From Sphingomonas sp. NFR04 (GTDB lineage Bacteria; Pseudomonadota; Alphaproteobacteria; Sphingomonadales; Sphingomonadaceae): a DNA stretch of 64,000 bases. The stretch lies in the NCBI RefSeq assembly GCF_900114095.1, contig NZ_FORV01000004.1:458473-522472 (forward strand), read 5' to 3'. Positions 41,853 through 50,692 of the stretch are shown in pieces. Numbering within the stretch: the stretch's first letter is position 1; every line of letters begins with the position of its first letter. Both the position numbers and the translations under genes were made by a program. Under the pieces are notes generated by a model, which was given only the letters and a program-made list of their open reading frames with translations, searched no databases and had not been told where the DNA came from.

Positions 41853-42794
41853 TCAAGATTCTCCATACTCGTAAGCTAATTCACTCTTGGGAAGGTCAAC
41901 CGTCATAACCACCGCAGCCGTGATTGGCGCTGACCGACGGTAGAGCAGCGAGGCCAAGACATCATCCTGTGCGTCCTCAAACAGACGGCCTTCTCGACAT
42001 CGCATGACTTCATCTGCAACGAACGTTTCAAGCCGCCAACCGTGAGCCGCGAAGGGATCAAATGTCGTTTTGCGCTTGCTGTTCTGCATGTCGCCGAACG
42101 AGGGCGTTGAACCGGCAGGTAGATCGTCCAGGACGCCGTGGATTTCCTCCCGCTTGAGAACGCGGCACCCTACCTCGTTTTCATCGAGGCGCGCGTAGCC
42201 GGTTATTGGGGGATGAAGTCCGTTAGCTGGTACCTTAGGTGGATTGTAGAGCGCATAATAGACGGGAATACCGCGCTCATCGACATAATCGTCGATGCGC
42301 TGAACCTGCTCACTGCCCGCCGATAGTGCACCGTAAACGCATTTGTCGGAGAACGAAAAATTGCGCTGGATGAACAGCGGTTTCGCCTTATCGGTGCGAT
42401 CGACGAGACGGCCAATCCCGATTTCGTAGTCGCTCCTATCGGTGTGATCGACCGGTATTTCTTTGGAGTAGAGCCGCTTCGTTTGAAGCAACGCAACTTT
42501 CCTGGCGATCAGCCCACCCTGGACGCGCACCGCGATCACGATGGCTATGTCGGAGATTTCCCAGCGCCCGTAATGTCGCCGACCACCCAGCCAATGGGTT
42601 TCGATAACCAGGGCTGTTCCAGACGGCAGAACCTGCGCGCCCACCTCGTCCAACTTAGACACCAAGTGGAAATCGAGCCCCTCTTCGTGCATCGCCGGCT
42701 GACGCATTAGAAGGTGAGACACCCGATCGTTAGCGTCAGCGAACGCCGCACGAGCAGCGTCAATAACGTCCTTAGGAAGTGTCGGAAACTTCAT
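41853..42794 (-). CDS. protein of unknown function in a three-gene accessory operon
   Basis: The 313-residue product has no family that I can name with certainty. Visible features are ALVIETHWLGGRRHYGRWEI (around residues 61-80), IVIAVRVQGG and KVALLQTKRLY, which have the look of a conserved alpha/beta enzyme or nuclease-like core, and no signal peptide or membrane segment. It follows the HEPN-motif gene by only 5 bases, so the two products are probably made together. It sits in an accessory region flanked by dispersed repeats. A role in defence or toxin-antitoxin function is possible but unproven. Confidence 0.7.
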   Translation of the reverse strand: MKFPTLPKDVIDAARAAFADANDRVSHLLMRQPAMHEEGLDFHLVSKLDEVGAQVLPSGTALVIETHWLGGRRHYGRWEISDIAIVIAVRVQGGLIARKVALLQTKRLYSKEIPVDHTDRSDYEIGIGRLVDRTDKAKPLFIQRNFSFSDKCVYGALSAGSEQVQRIDDYVDERGIPVYYALYNPPKVPANGLHPPITGYARLDENEVGCRVLKREEIHGVLDDLPAGSTPSFGDMQNSKRKTTFDPFAAHGWRLETFVADEVMRCREGRLFEDAQDDVLASLLYRRSAPITAAVVMTVDLPKSELAYEYGES

Positions 42795-42799
42795 CGCCC

Positions 42800-43516
42800 C
42801 TAGTCCTCATCGACGTGTTCGAGAAATTCGAGGCCCTGCATCCCGCCGCTCCACGTTTCATGGGCCTCGATCTTGGCAAAGCCCAACAGTTCGTTCCAAA
42901 TTACCTCGACGTCCTCGTAGGCCATCGTTAAAAAATCCCACGTCAGCTGGCGCTCGTACTCCGGCCGGTAATCGCGCAGCATCTTCTTTAGTTCGTCCTC
43001 GGTGCCGACCGCTTCAAACTCCCTTTGCTCAGGGCGGTGGGCTTTGGGATGAGCAAGCATGTTACGCAGGCCCATCAGGTCGCGGACGGTTCTGTAAGGC
43101 CGCTTGTTCCAATCGATTGTTGCCCCGGTTAGACGACGGATAACCTTGATCTTATCTCGCGGTGACTTCTTCTCAAACCTTAGCCAGGAACCCTTGGCAT
43201 TGTCACCTTCATGCCCGCGCTCGATCAGCGTCATCCCAACGAAATTGACGTAACCCTCCAGCGCGAACGCCGTCATGGTCGCCATCGCCATCATATCCAC
43301 GAAGATGCCATCGCTGCGCTCCTTGTCTTGGAACGCTTTGGTCAATCGCTCTTTGAAAAACCATGCCGCATTGGCGACATCGTTGTGAGCGTAATCGACG
43401 TGGTGATTGCTTACGATTGCCCGCATCCGACGTTGCCGGCGTGGCTCGGCTTTTGGTTCAGTCGGTCCCGCCGGCGCTAACATGCAGTCGATAAAGTCGT
43501 CGGCATCCTCGCTCAT
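42800..43516 (-). CDS. HEPN-motif-containing protein of unknown function
   Basis: The 238-residue soluble protein is largely helical and rich in charged residues. It contains LMGLRNMLAHPKAH (about residues 148-161). The R-N-x3-H pattern within it is the catalytic signature of HEPN ribonucleases and related domains. A preceding helix with MAMATMTAFALEGYVNFVG is also typical of HEPN-like four-helix folds. Such proteins occur in toxin-antitoxin and antiphage systems, but also in harmless housekeeping contexts. The start shares an ATGA overlap with the upstream secreted-protein gene. Conserved neighbours suggest a unit, but no homologous system is recognised. Confidence 0.7.
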   Translation of the reverse strand: MSEDADDFIDCMLAPAGPTEPKAEPRRQRRMRAIVSNHHVDYAHNDVANAAWFFKERLTKAFQDKERSDGIFVDMMAMATMTAFALEGYVNFVGMTLIERGHEGDNAKGSWLRFEKKSPRDKIKVIRRLTGATIDWNKRPYRTVRDLMGLRNMLAHPKAHRPEQREFEAVGTEDELKKMLRDYRPEYERQLTWDFLTMAYEDVEVIWNELLGFAKIEAHETWSGGMQGLEFLEHVDED

Positions 43517-44055
43517 TGAGAGCAGACCCGGCGCGAGACTGTCGCGGACATGCTCTCCGGGATAATGTCCGTGGTCGGATAGGACCGGGTCTCCTGGGAA
43601 ACGCCATCGGGCGCATACCAGGTCATGTTACGCACCGTGAAAGTCTGGCTGTTGCAATCCACGACCCACAGCGCCTTGGCCTCGCGTGCTCGTTCGGTTG
43701 CCTGCTTGCTGTAGTCGATCTTGAGCCACACGCGACGCGCGCTCTTGGGTTGATCCTTGGCCCTTAGATCGCTGGCGGCCAGCTGTAGAAACCAAGTTGC
43801 CTTCTGGCTGTCAGTGCTTATCCTCAGCCATTCATTCTCGGGATCGTCCCACCTGAACTGCCAAGGTGCGCGGGTCTCGGCTAAGCCCTGTGTGGTGTAG
43901 CCTGCCCACGGCTGGAGGTCCTGTGTGCGGGCAATCCCTGGCACCAACAACGCAGCAGATAACGCGAATCCCCGTACGAACGACAGGCCCGCGCGATCGC
44001 AGGGGGGTCGCTCTAACCGCCTGATTGCCTCTTGCGGTGTAATGTTCTGCGCCAT
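43513..44055 (-). CDS. surface-adhesin-E-like exported protein
   Basis: The 180-residue protein has a hydrophobic N-terminal export segment (VRGFALSAALLVPGIA) after about 25 residues. The following domain, with VWLKIDYSKQATERAREAKALWVVDC, the block YAPDGV and a C-terminal IIPESMSATVSRRVC, is of the small beta-rich 'surface-adhesin protein E' type found widely in proteobacteria. The two Cys could pair in the periplasm. The unusually long hydrophilic leader hints that the true start may be further downstream. It overlaps the HEPN-motif gene by 4 bp, an odd pairing of exported and cytoplasmic products. Confidence 0.65.
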   Translation of the reverse strand: MAQNITPQEAIRRLERPPCDRAGLSFVRGFALSAALLVPGIARTQDLQPWAGYTTQGLAETRAPWQFRWDDPENEWLRISTDSQKATWFLQLAASDLRAKDQPKSARRVWLKIDYSKQATERAREAKALWVVDCNSQTFTVRNMTWYAPDGVSQETRSYPTTDIIPESMSATVSRRVCSQ

Positions 44056-44574
44056 CAGTTCCCCACCTTGCGCCTACATGCCCAAAGACATTAGAACAGT
44101 AAGGTGCTCTCAACCACCGCAATGATTGCATGACAGTCGCTTAGGCATAGAGGTAGCTAGCAGCAGAACCCAACCATGCAGCGATGACACCTGAACGACG
44201 CATTCTGATCGGAAGTTGTCGTGTACCAGCTCTGCAGCAGCTTTCGCAAGTTGATCGCCTAGAACCTGCCAGTCCGCGACCGGCCCATTTTCGGGTGCAC
44301 TCCGATGACCGGTCGGGGAACTGCTGGGCGTCGGCTCATGGGAAAAGCTGCCGTGGAGGCGCAGCCGACGAACGGCGCGTTCTGGTCGACTGCTGCCGGA
44401 AGGTGGATTGACGTGTGCTGGGACTTTACGGCCGTGACCAAACGGCATGTTGAACGGCAGCTGCTCTGAGAAGCCGACTTTCAGCGGCTACGTGATCGCG
44501 TACCAGATGACAGCAGATGCACCGGGCTCATTTTACCACTTTCCACATCGATAGGCGTCGAGGCAAAACTGAAC
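44056..44574. repeat. intergenic region built of dispersed repeat sequence
   Basis: This 519-bp stretch carries at least one clear copy of the repeat, core TGGTCGACTGCTGCCGGAA at 44383-44401, followed by GGGACTTTACGGCCG. A more degenerate copy may lie around 44195-44290 (CGACGCATTCTGATCGGAAG). No gene is supported here. Confidence 0.55.
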
Positions 44575-45693
44575 TCACCCTGTCCCTTCGCACGCACGAG
44601 CGCGGGGTATGACGCCCCTCGATTTTCCGCTGCGCCGCAAGGTGCGGCATACAGCCACGCAATTCGCGCGCAGGCCGGTGGCCTTCGAACTCCCCGGCCC
44701 GCGCGCAGGATCAGGCGGCCTGGTCGCCTGATCCATAAGCGTCTTCGCCAGGGCGATCGCGTCGGCTTCCTTCCTCTTTCCGGCTAGCACCTCGTCGGCG
44801 ATCTCGAGCAGCCTGCTGGCGACCACCGTTCCCGCCTGAGCGGCCTCGGTGACGCGGATGCCGTTCTTGGCCTGCGCGATGCGATCCCATTCCGCACGGA
44901 TCGCCGCCCAATAGCCCTTGGTCGCCGCCCAATAGGCGTCGGCCGCCTTCACGTCATAGCCGTCGAAGCGGGTGTAGCTGTTGAGCACATATTCCTGGAC
45001 AATCGGCTGCAGCTTGCCGTCGATCAGACCCATCTTGGTATTGTCCTGCCAGTGGATCCAGCCGGTCGGCGTCGGCTGGTGGCGGTTGATGCCGAGATAG
45101 CGGTCATAGACCGGCCCGCGCACCGCATCGCGCCGGGCGAGCGGACGCCAGGTCCAGCCGGAACGCCAGCGCCGTACCCCGGCTTCGGTGGTCCACTGGC
45201 CCCAGCTACCATAGCGCGGGCTGTCGTCGACTTGGTACACGGTCTGCGACCAGCGGCCGCGCCGCATCGCCTCGGGCACCGCTTCCCATTTCCATTCGTT
45301 CGGGCCGGCGTACACAAGCACACGGGCGGGTTCATAGTCCCAGTCCTGCCGCCAGTGCTTGATCACCATGGTCTTGCCGCCCTGCTCGACCACCAGCAGA
45401 TGCTGGAGCACGATATGGCGGCCGGTGTCCTCGATCACCCGCACCACTTCGTTGCCGCCGGAGATCGACCGGTCGATCGGGGTGTAGTCGGCGCGCCAGG
45501 CGGTCGATTCCTGCATATCGAAGCGGACCTTGAAGGTGCCCGCCATGGTGAGGATGTCGCGCCGGTCGGCTTCAAACGACGCCTGTTCCTCGGCGGCGGT
45601 GCGGGGCTTGACCGGACCGTCCGCCTGGGCAGGCAGCGCCGGAACCATGGCGGCAAGGCTCAGGGCCAGCAGGCCGAAACGTCGAAACTTCAT
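44575..45693 (-). CDS. DUF6607-family exported protein beside a heme-type TBDT
   Basis: The protein of about 372 residues starts with a signal peptide (FGLLALSLAAMVPALPAQA). The mature part (GTFKVRFDMQES, IVLQHLLVV, KHWRQDWDYEPARVLVYAG, GWIHWQDNTKMGLIDG) matches DUF6607, commonly encoded beside hemoglobin/heme TBDTs. The ATG at 45693 has GGAGGG seven bases upstream, and the receptor gene lies immediately upstream. The last ~45 residues are rich in Arg, Gly and Pro and run into repeat-rich DNA. They do not look like family sequence and may result from rearrangement of the original 3' end. Confidence 0.85.
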   Translation of the reverse strand: MKFRRFGLLALSLAAMVPALPAQADGPVKPRTAAEEQASFEADRRDILTMAGTFKVRFDMQESTAWRADYTPIDRSISGGNEVVRVIEDTGRHIVLQHLLVVEQGGKTMVIKHWRQDWDYEPARVLVYAGPNEWKWEAVPEAMRRGRWSQTVYQVDDSPRYGSWGQWTTEAGVRRWRSGWTWRPLARRDAVRGPVYDRYLGINRHQPTPTGWIHWQDNTKMGLIDGKLQPIVQEYVLNSYTRFDGYDVKAADAYWAATKGYWAAIRAEWDRIAQAKNGIRVTEAAQAGTVVASRLLEIADEVLAGKRKEADAIALAKTLMDQATRPPDPARGPGSSKATGLRANCVAVCRTLRRSGKSRGVIPRARACEGTG

Positions 45694-45710
45694 GATGTGC
45701 CCTCCGATGG

Positions 45711-47909
45711 TCAGAAGCGGTAGCTGATCGAGACGCTGCCGTTGCGCCCCGGCTGGGTATAGGCGTCGGTGATCGTCGAGCTGGCTGCGAGGCCGCGCAC
45801 GTCGTTCCACCAGGCATATTTCTTGTCGAGCAGGTTGAAGATGCCGGCGCGCAACGTGAGCCCCTGGGTCAGCCGCACAAAGGCTGTCGCGTCGAGGATG
45901 GTGAAGGCGTCCGGCCGGTAGCATGCGGCGGTGCACACGCCGGTGGTGGCGCTCGCTTCCTTGCGGGTGCTGTGCGTCACGATCAGCTGACCGCCGAACG
46001 CTCCGTCCGGCGCGCGATAGCCTAACCCGCCGACGATTTTCGCGGGATCCACCGTCGAGAGCGACGCCCTGGCGCCATTCCGGATCACGTCGCCATCGGC
46101 ATAGGCGAAGGCGAGGTTCGCAGTGAAGCCGCGGCCGAGCTGCGCATCCGCCCGGCCCTCGATGCCGTTCACCCGCGCCTCGTCGAGGTTGATGAACTGA
46201 TAGACCGCCGGGTTGGCGGAGGTGAAGGCGCCGCCCACCACTTCCTGCGAGATGAAGTTGTCGTAGTCCGCATGGAAGCCGGTCAGCTGCACGCGCACGC
46301 CGCCGCCGCCGAAGCGGATGCCGCCTTCGACGCTGCGGCTCGTCTCGGGCTTCAGATTGGGGTTGGGTTCCGAACGATAGCCGAAGGCGAGGTTCTGGAA
46401 GAACTGGTTGACTTGGCTCGGCTCGGGCGCCTTGAAGCCCTGCGCATAATTGGCGAACAGGCTCACGTCCGGGCTCAGCGCCAGCGTCGCGCCGATCTTG
46501 GGCGAGACGCGCGAGCCGCTCTGGCTCGCCGAGTTGAACGCCGGCAGCGCCGCATCCTTCTTCGGATCGAGCGCATAATGGTCGAAGCGGAGCGCCGGGA
46601 ACAAGGTGACCGGGCCGAGGCTGATCTCGTCCGAGACGAACAGGCCGGCCAGCGTGAAATCGGTGATCGGGAAGGCGCGGGTGGGATAGGTCTCGCCCGC
46701 CGGCGGCACGGTGCCGTCGCGGATACCCTCCTGGCGGGTACGGCTGGCGTCGGCGCCGACGATCAGCCGGTGGCGCAGCGCCCCCGTCTCATAGCCGAAC
46801 ACGATCTCACCAGACCCGCCGAACACGCGATTGTCGAAGGTGTTCAGCCGGGTGCGGTCGGCGAGCGTGACACGGTCCTCGGCGGAGAACTGGCGGTCCT
46901 CGGCCTGCTGCCAGTAGAGGCTGAGTCGCGTGCGCTGGATCGCGCCCTGCCCGGCCCAAGTCCAGTCGAATGCGGCGCGCTTGCGCTTGGTGCTGTCGTT
47001 GGCGGTGGTCCCGGCGACGCTCGCGGTCACGCTGGTCAGCACGTTGCTGTCCATCCCGTTGTCGAGATATTCGCCGGTCAGCCGCAGCTTGTGGCCGGTG
47101 CCGGGTTCGTAGACGATCCGGCCGAGCACCGCGTTCGACTCACCGTCCTGCGGGTTGGCCTCGGTGCGCGCGGCCCCGCTGCCGCCGACGCTGCCCTTGT
47201 TCTCCAGTTCGGAAAAGTCGCGGCGGGTATAGGCGACCATTGCCGACCAGGCGCCGCTGCGCGCAGCGAGGATGCCGGTCTCGCTCCATTCCTGGTCCGA
47301 CGACTGGTAGCCGGCCCGCACCAGGCCGCCCACCGATTTGCCGCCGGTCAGGAAATCGCCCGGATCGGCGGTGGTGAAGCTGATCGCGCCCGCCAGGCCG
47401 TCGCTGCCATAGAGCGCCGAGGCCGGGCCGCGCAGGATCTCCACCGATTTGACGAGGCCAAGGTCGACATAGTCGCCGCGCCCCACGCTCTGCGCGCCGA
47501 AGGTGAAGCCGTCGGGCACGCGCACGCCGTCCACCTGGATCAGCACGCGGTTGCCGCCGATGCCGCGCACGACGAAGCCCTCATTGCTCGCGCGGCCGGT
47601 GGTGCCCGATGCCGCGCCGAAGCGGGCGGGCTGGCGCGGTACGCTGATACCGGGTTCGAAGCGGACGAGGTCCTTCAGGTCATTGACCAGCTGATTGGCC
47701 ATCTTCTCATCGGTCACCACGGTTACTGTCGCCGGCACCTTTTGCGTATCGGTGGCGAGGCGCGTCGCGGTTACGGTGATGGTGGCAAGATCAGGCTTGC
47801 CGTCCTGCCCTGCGATGGGTGTCTGCTGCGCCTGCGCGAACGCCGGTGTGGAAGACAGGTAGGCGAATAGGCTCGCCGCCCCCGTCAGGCGGGCGATTAG
47901 ATGGATCAC
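45711..47909 (-). CDS. TonB-dependent receptor, hemoglobin/heme type
   Basis: The 732-residue receptor has a signal peptide (LFAYLSSTPAFAQ), a plug with ITVTATRLATDTQKVPATVTVV, GFVVRGIGGNRVLIQVDGVRVPDG and SVEILRGPASALYGSDGLAG, and a barrel whose final strand ends VSISYRF. The lineage is that of hemoglobin/transferrin/lactoferrin receptors (HmuR, HutA). The start is GTG with GGGGAG five bases upstream. It is followed by DUF6607 in what is probably one operon. A 15-bp palindrome shortly upstream suggests iron-dependent regulation. Confidence 0.88.
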   Translation of the reverse strand: MIHLIARLTGAASLFAYLSSTPAFAQAQQTPIAGQDGKPDLATITVTATRLATDTQKVPATVTVVTDEKMANQLVNDLKDLVRFEPGISVPRQPARFGAASGTTGRASNEGFVVRGIGGNRVLIQVDGVRVPDGFTFGAQSVGRGDYVDLGLVKSVEILRGPASALYGSDGLAGAISFTTADPGDFLTGGKSVGGLVRAGYQSSDQEWSETGILAARSGAWSAMVAYTRRDFSELENKGSVGGSGAARTEANPQDGESNAVLGRIVYEPGTGHKLRLTGEYLDNGMDSNVLTSVTASVAGTTANDSTKRKRAAFDWTWAGQGAIQRTRLSLYWQQAEDRQFSAEDRVTLADRTRLNTFDNRVFGGSGEIVFGYETGALRHRLIVGADASRTRQEGIRDGTVPPAGETYPTRAFPITDFTLAGLFVSDEISLGPVTLFPALRFDHYALDPKKDAALPAFNSASQSGSRVSPKIGATLALSPDVSLFANYAQGFKAPEPSQVNQFFQNLAFGYRSEPNPNLKPETSRSVEGGIRFGGGGVRVQLTGFHADYDNFISQEVVGGAFTSANPAVYQFINLDEARVNGIEGRADAQLGRGFTANLAFAYADGDVIRNGARASLSTVDPAKIVGGLGYRAPDGAFGGQLIVTHSTRKEASATTGVCTAACYRPDAFTILDATAFVRLTQGLTLRAGIFNLLDKKYAWWNDVRGLAASSTITDAYTQPGRNGSVSISYRF

Positions 47910-47931
47910 GAAGGCTCCCCTTGCTTGCTAC

Positions 47932-47946
47932 TGCGACTGAGTCGCA
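47932..47946. promoter_or_regulatory. Fur-like palindrome before the heme-type TBDT
   Basis: TGCGACTGAGTCGCA is a perfect inverted repeat with 7-bp arms, 23 bp before the receptor start. The adjacent TTGCTATAGTCGCAA (47948-47962) is a second, weaker dyad sharing the GTCGCA half. The TGC-GCA-framed form resembles alphaproteobacterial Fur-type sites. This is inferred from position and shape. Confidence 0.5.
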
Positions 47947-47962
47947 CTTGCTATAGTCGCAA

Positions 47963-48307
47963 ATTGAAGGGTGTCAAACGACGCCGTAACGATTGGAGGG
48001 TCGGGCGAAGTAGGCGCCCAAAGTCACCAAGCAGCCCGTGTCGGGAAGGCTTGCTGGCAGTTGGCTCACGAGCTTCGCTGGAGTTCGTGCTAACGACCAG
48101 TTTGGCAAAGCCTGCCGTTCGCAGCACTACCAGTGAACGGCCTGAGTTCACCGACTGTCGCCGGTTGTCTGCATGGGGAGAAGTGGGGCCTTGCCGTTCC
48201 GAGCCGCGATGCCGGCGATTGCTCGACCCGCGATCGAGAGGATCGAAATCGGGCCGGGAGCGGTCGGGCAGGTTCAGGCGAGGCAAGCGGCATTGTACCG
48301 TGCCAGG
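47963..48307. other. intergenic region; no gene supported
   Basis: About 345 bp between the receptor promoter and the end of the siderophore-interacting protein gene. Open frames here have no ribosome-binding sites or family resemblance. Nothing beyond the promoter side of the receptor gene was recognised. Confidence 0.5.
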
Positions 48308-49051
48308 TTAGTCCAAGCCAGTCTTGCCCGGCGCCCAATAAGCCTTGGTGACGACGCGTGCGGCGGATTTGGATTGCAGCCGCAGGTTTTGGCGGAGCGC
48401 TTGAATCGTCCAAGCGTTTCCGGTCAGCACGGACGACGCGCCAGTGGTGGCTGCGTCGGATACCGCCGCTTGCATCGCCGAAATATGAGCATCGTCGGCT
48501 CCCTTCGCGAAAAACGCGATATCCTGCAGGCCAAGGTGTCCCGCGGCGCGCCGGGCGGCCTCTAGATCTGAGACTTCGAGACAGGCTGATACGCGGCGTG
48601 CTGGGTCTTGATGGCTTGCCGCATAAACAAGGCCCATCGAGGTCTCGTCGCCCGTGATGAAAAGCGGATACGGGAGACGAGACAGGTCCAACGATGGGCG
48701 CGGACCAAAAATGTCGCATTGATCACCCGGCGCAACGCTGCGGACCCAGGTGCTTCCCGGCCCCTCGGCATGCGCATAGCCCACTATGCATGTTCGCCCG
48801 GCCGACGCGTTCCATTCGATCGGCGTGTAGGTTCGCGTCGCGAAGGCTGAACCCATTGCGACTTGCACTTTCTGTCCTGGGAGCCACGCGACATCAGCGA
48901 GTGCGGGGCCCTCCAGCGTGATAAGATGGAAGCGATCGGCCAATTGATCGTTGGCGACGATAGTTGCGGGCTTCATCCACAGCCGCATCAACGCCTTGCT
49001 CAGCCGTCCCGGCCCCTTGATGGGGCGCTCCGTTGATCCAGCGGCGAGCAT
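48308..49051 (-). CDS. siderophore-interacting protein family FAD-dependent ferric reductase
   Basis: The protein of about 247 residues has the ferredoxin-reductase-like FAD site in ATRTYTPIEW (RxYTPI) and WLPGQKVQVAMG, then GDQCDIFGPRPSLDL and a C-terminal NAD(P)-binding-like half with LFITGDETSMG and VLTGNAWTIQALRQ. Characterised relatives (ViuB, YqjH) reduce ferric siderophores in the cytoplasm. Nearness to the heme-type receptor fits an iron role. The ATG at 49051 overlaps the O-methyltransferase stop by one base, and a GTG one codon earlier is possible. Confidence 0.83.
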   Translation of the reverse strand: MLAAGSTERPIKGPGRLSKALMRLWMKPATIVANDQLADRFHLITLEGPALADVAWLPGQKVQVAMGSAFATRTYTPIEWNASAGRTCIVGYAHAEGPGSTWVRSVAPGDQCDIFGPRPSLDLSRLPYPLFITGDETSMGLVYAASHQDPARRVSACLEVSDLEAARRAAGHLGLQDIAFFAKGADDAHISAMQAAVSDAATTGASSVLTGNAWTIQALRQNLRLQSKSAARVVTKAYWAPGKTGLD

Positions 49052-49743
49052 CACGAAACCTTCACGGTGAATGCATTGCCGCGGCCTGCATCCGGCAGGG
49101 CGAAAGAAACATACCCGTTAGCAGGAACGCTTACATAAGACTGATAGCCAGGCTCGAAGGCGTTCTCACCGAGGATCACAGCGCCGGGCTTAAGCCGTGG
49201 CTCGACCAGCTTGAGTACTTGCAGGTAAAGCGAGAAGGCCCCGTCCACCAGCAACAGGTCGACGTCGCCGCCGAGGTCCTTCAACGTCTCGAGCGCATCG
49301 CCGGCACGGATTTCAACGAGATCTGCCAGCCCCGCCTCGTCGAGATTGGCCCGCGCCCGCGTCACCTTAGCCGGCTCCATCTCGCTGCCAATGAGCTGCC
49401 CGCCGCCATTGTCGCGCAGCGCGGCGGCGAGATAGATCGTCGAAATTCCCATCGACGTGCCGAACTCGACGACCATGGTCGCCCCGCGGGCGCGGGCGAT
49501 CGCATAGAGGAAACGCCCATAATCCGGCGAGACCGCGAGGGAATTGTCAGCGCGGTCGCGATAAGCTGCGCGATAGTCGGCGCGCTCATCCGCGAGCAAA
49601 TCCGCAACCAGGCCCTCGATCGATGCGCCCGGCGCCGCAATTTTGGCCTGCATCTCCGCAACATGTGCTCGATCGCTCGTCTCAGCTTCGCGGTGCAGCG
49701 CCGTCAGAAGGTCCGAGACACGGGGGCTGGTCAGGGTATTCAT
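49051..49743 (-). CDS. O-methyltransferase-like SAM-dependent methyltransferase
   Basis: The protein of about 230 residues has the SAM-binding motif MVVEFGTSMGISTIYLAAAL, the acidic residue in LIGSEMEPAKVTRAR, and VDLLLVDGAFSLYLQVLKLVEPRLKPGAVI, the pattern of catechol-type/class I O-methyltransferases. The ATG at 49743 has GAGG seven bases upstream. A longer frame to 49839 overlaps the divergent regulator's promoter. It is co-transcribed with the siderophore-interacting protein gene and divergent from an AraC regulator, so this pair is probably its target. Confidence 0.83.
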   Translation of the reverse strand: MNTLTSPRVSDLLTALHREAETSDRAHVAEMQAKIAAPGASIEGLVADLLADERADYRAAYRDRADNSLAVSPDYGRFLYAIARARGATMVVEFGTSMGISTIYLAAALRDNGGGQLIGSEMEPAKVTRARANLDEAGLADLVEIRAGDALETLKDLGGDVDLLLVDGAFSLYLQVLKLVEPRLKPGAVILGENAFEPGYQSYVSVPANGYVSFALPDAGRGNAFTVKVS

Positions 49744-49888
49744 GATGGGACCTCGCAATGCCCCGAGCCGGATCGGCTCGGCGGAATGGCAACCCGGATA
49801 GACGCGCGCCGTACTGGCGTCATTACGAAGGACAGACAAGATGTTATCCGATCTCGCCAGCCGAACTTATTTTGCGTAGGGCGTAAGG

Positions 49889-50692
49889 ATGCCGATCCTC
49901 AGCGACTTGCAGAACTTCGAATGGATCGAACCGGACGACGTTCCGCGTCCGATCGTGGCCTTCGGCGCACAGATGTCCGACGCGGACGGCTTCGAGCTTG
50001 AACCCCATTGCCACAAGAAAGGGCAGATGCTGCTCGTGCGGCGCGGCGCGCTCAGCTGTGAGGTCGAAGGCGGGCTGTGGATCGTGCCGCCGCGCAGCGC
50101 GATCTGGATCCCCGGTGGCGCGTTGCACGCGATCAGAGCAAGTGGCGCGCTCGAAGGCTATAATGCGTTCGTCGATGCCGCCATGGCCGGACAGTTGCCG
50201 AAGGTCTGCTGCGCGGTTTCGGTGACGCCGCTGCTGCGCGAGCTTCTGGCCCGCGCTGCGCATCTGCCGTATTTCTATGAAGAGGATGGCGCCAACGCGC
50301 GGCTGGTGGCGGTGCTGCTCGACGAGCTTGCGGCGGCCCAAGTCGAGAATCTGCATCTCCCAATGCCCAGCGATCCGCGCCTGCGCAAGGTCGTCGACGA
50401 GATGATGGCGTCGCCCGCGGATCGGGGCAGCCTGAAGGTGTGGGCGCAGCGCGCCGCCATGAGCGAACGATCGCTGGAGCGGTTGATCCATCGAGAGACC
50501 GGGATGAGCTTCGGCCGCTGGCGCCAGCAGCTCGGCGTTGTGCTGGCAGTCAAGTGGCTCGCCGCGGGCGCCTCGATCCAGCAAGTGGCTGGGGACCTCG
50601 GCTATGAAAGCGTTCCCAGCTTTGTGACGATGTTCCGCAAGGCGCTGGGCACCTCGCCGAGACGGTACATGGCGGAGCGTTACTCGGGCTGA
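49889..50692 (+). CDS. AraC-family transcriptional regulator
   Basis: The 267-residue protein has an N-terminal cupin-like sensing domain (LEPHCHKKGQMLLVRRGAL, then VEGGLWIVPPRSAIWIPG) and a C-terminal double HTH (LKVWAQRAAMSERSLERLIH, QVAGDLGYESVPSFVTMFRK, followed by GTSPRRYM). This is the AraC/cupin type that often controls a divergent gene. Here that would be the O-methyltransferase/siderophore-interacting pair 145 bp away. The signal is unknown. Confidence 0.9.
   Translation: MPILSDLQNFEWIEPDDVPRPIVAFGAQMSDADGFELEPHCHKKGQMLLVRRGALSCEVEGGLWIVPPRSAIWIPGGALHAIRASGALEGYNAFVDAAMAGQLPKVCCAVSVTPLLRELLARAAHLPYFYEEDGANARLVAVLLDELAAAQVENLHLPMPSDPRLRKVVDEMMASPADRGSLKVWAQRAAMSERSLERLIHRETGMSFGRWRQQLGVVLAVKWLAAGASIQQVAGDLGYESVPSFVTMFRKALGTSPRRYMAERYSG

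Noticed and set aside
44056..44574. Small open frames containing the repeated VDCCRK peptide
   Set aside because: The peptide is the translation of the dispersed repeat and recurs at 50776-50988. There is no ribosome-binding site or conserved length.
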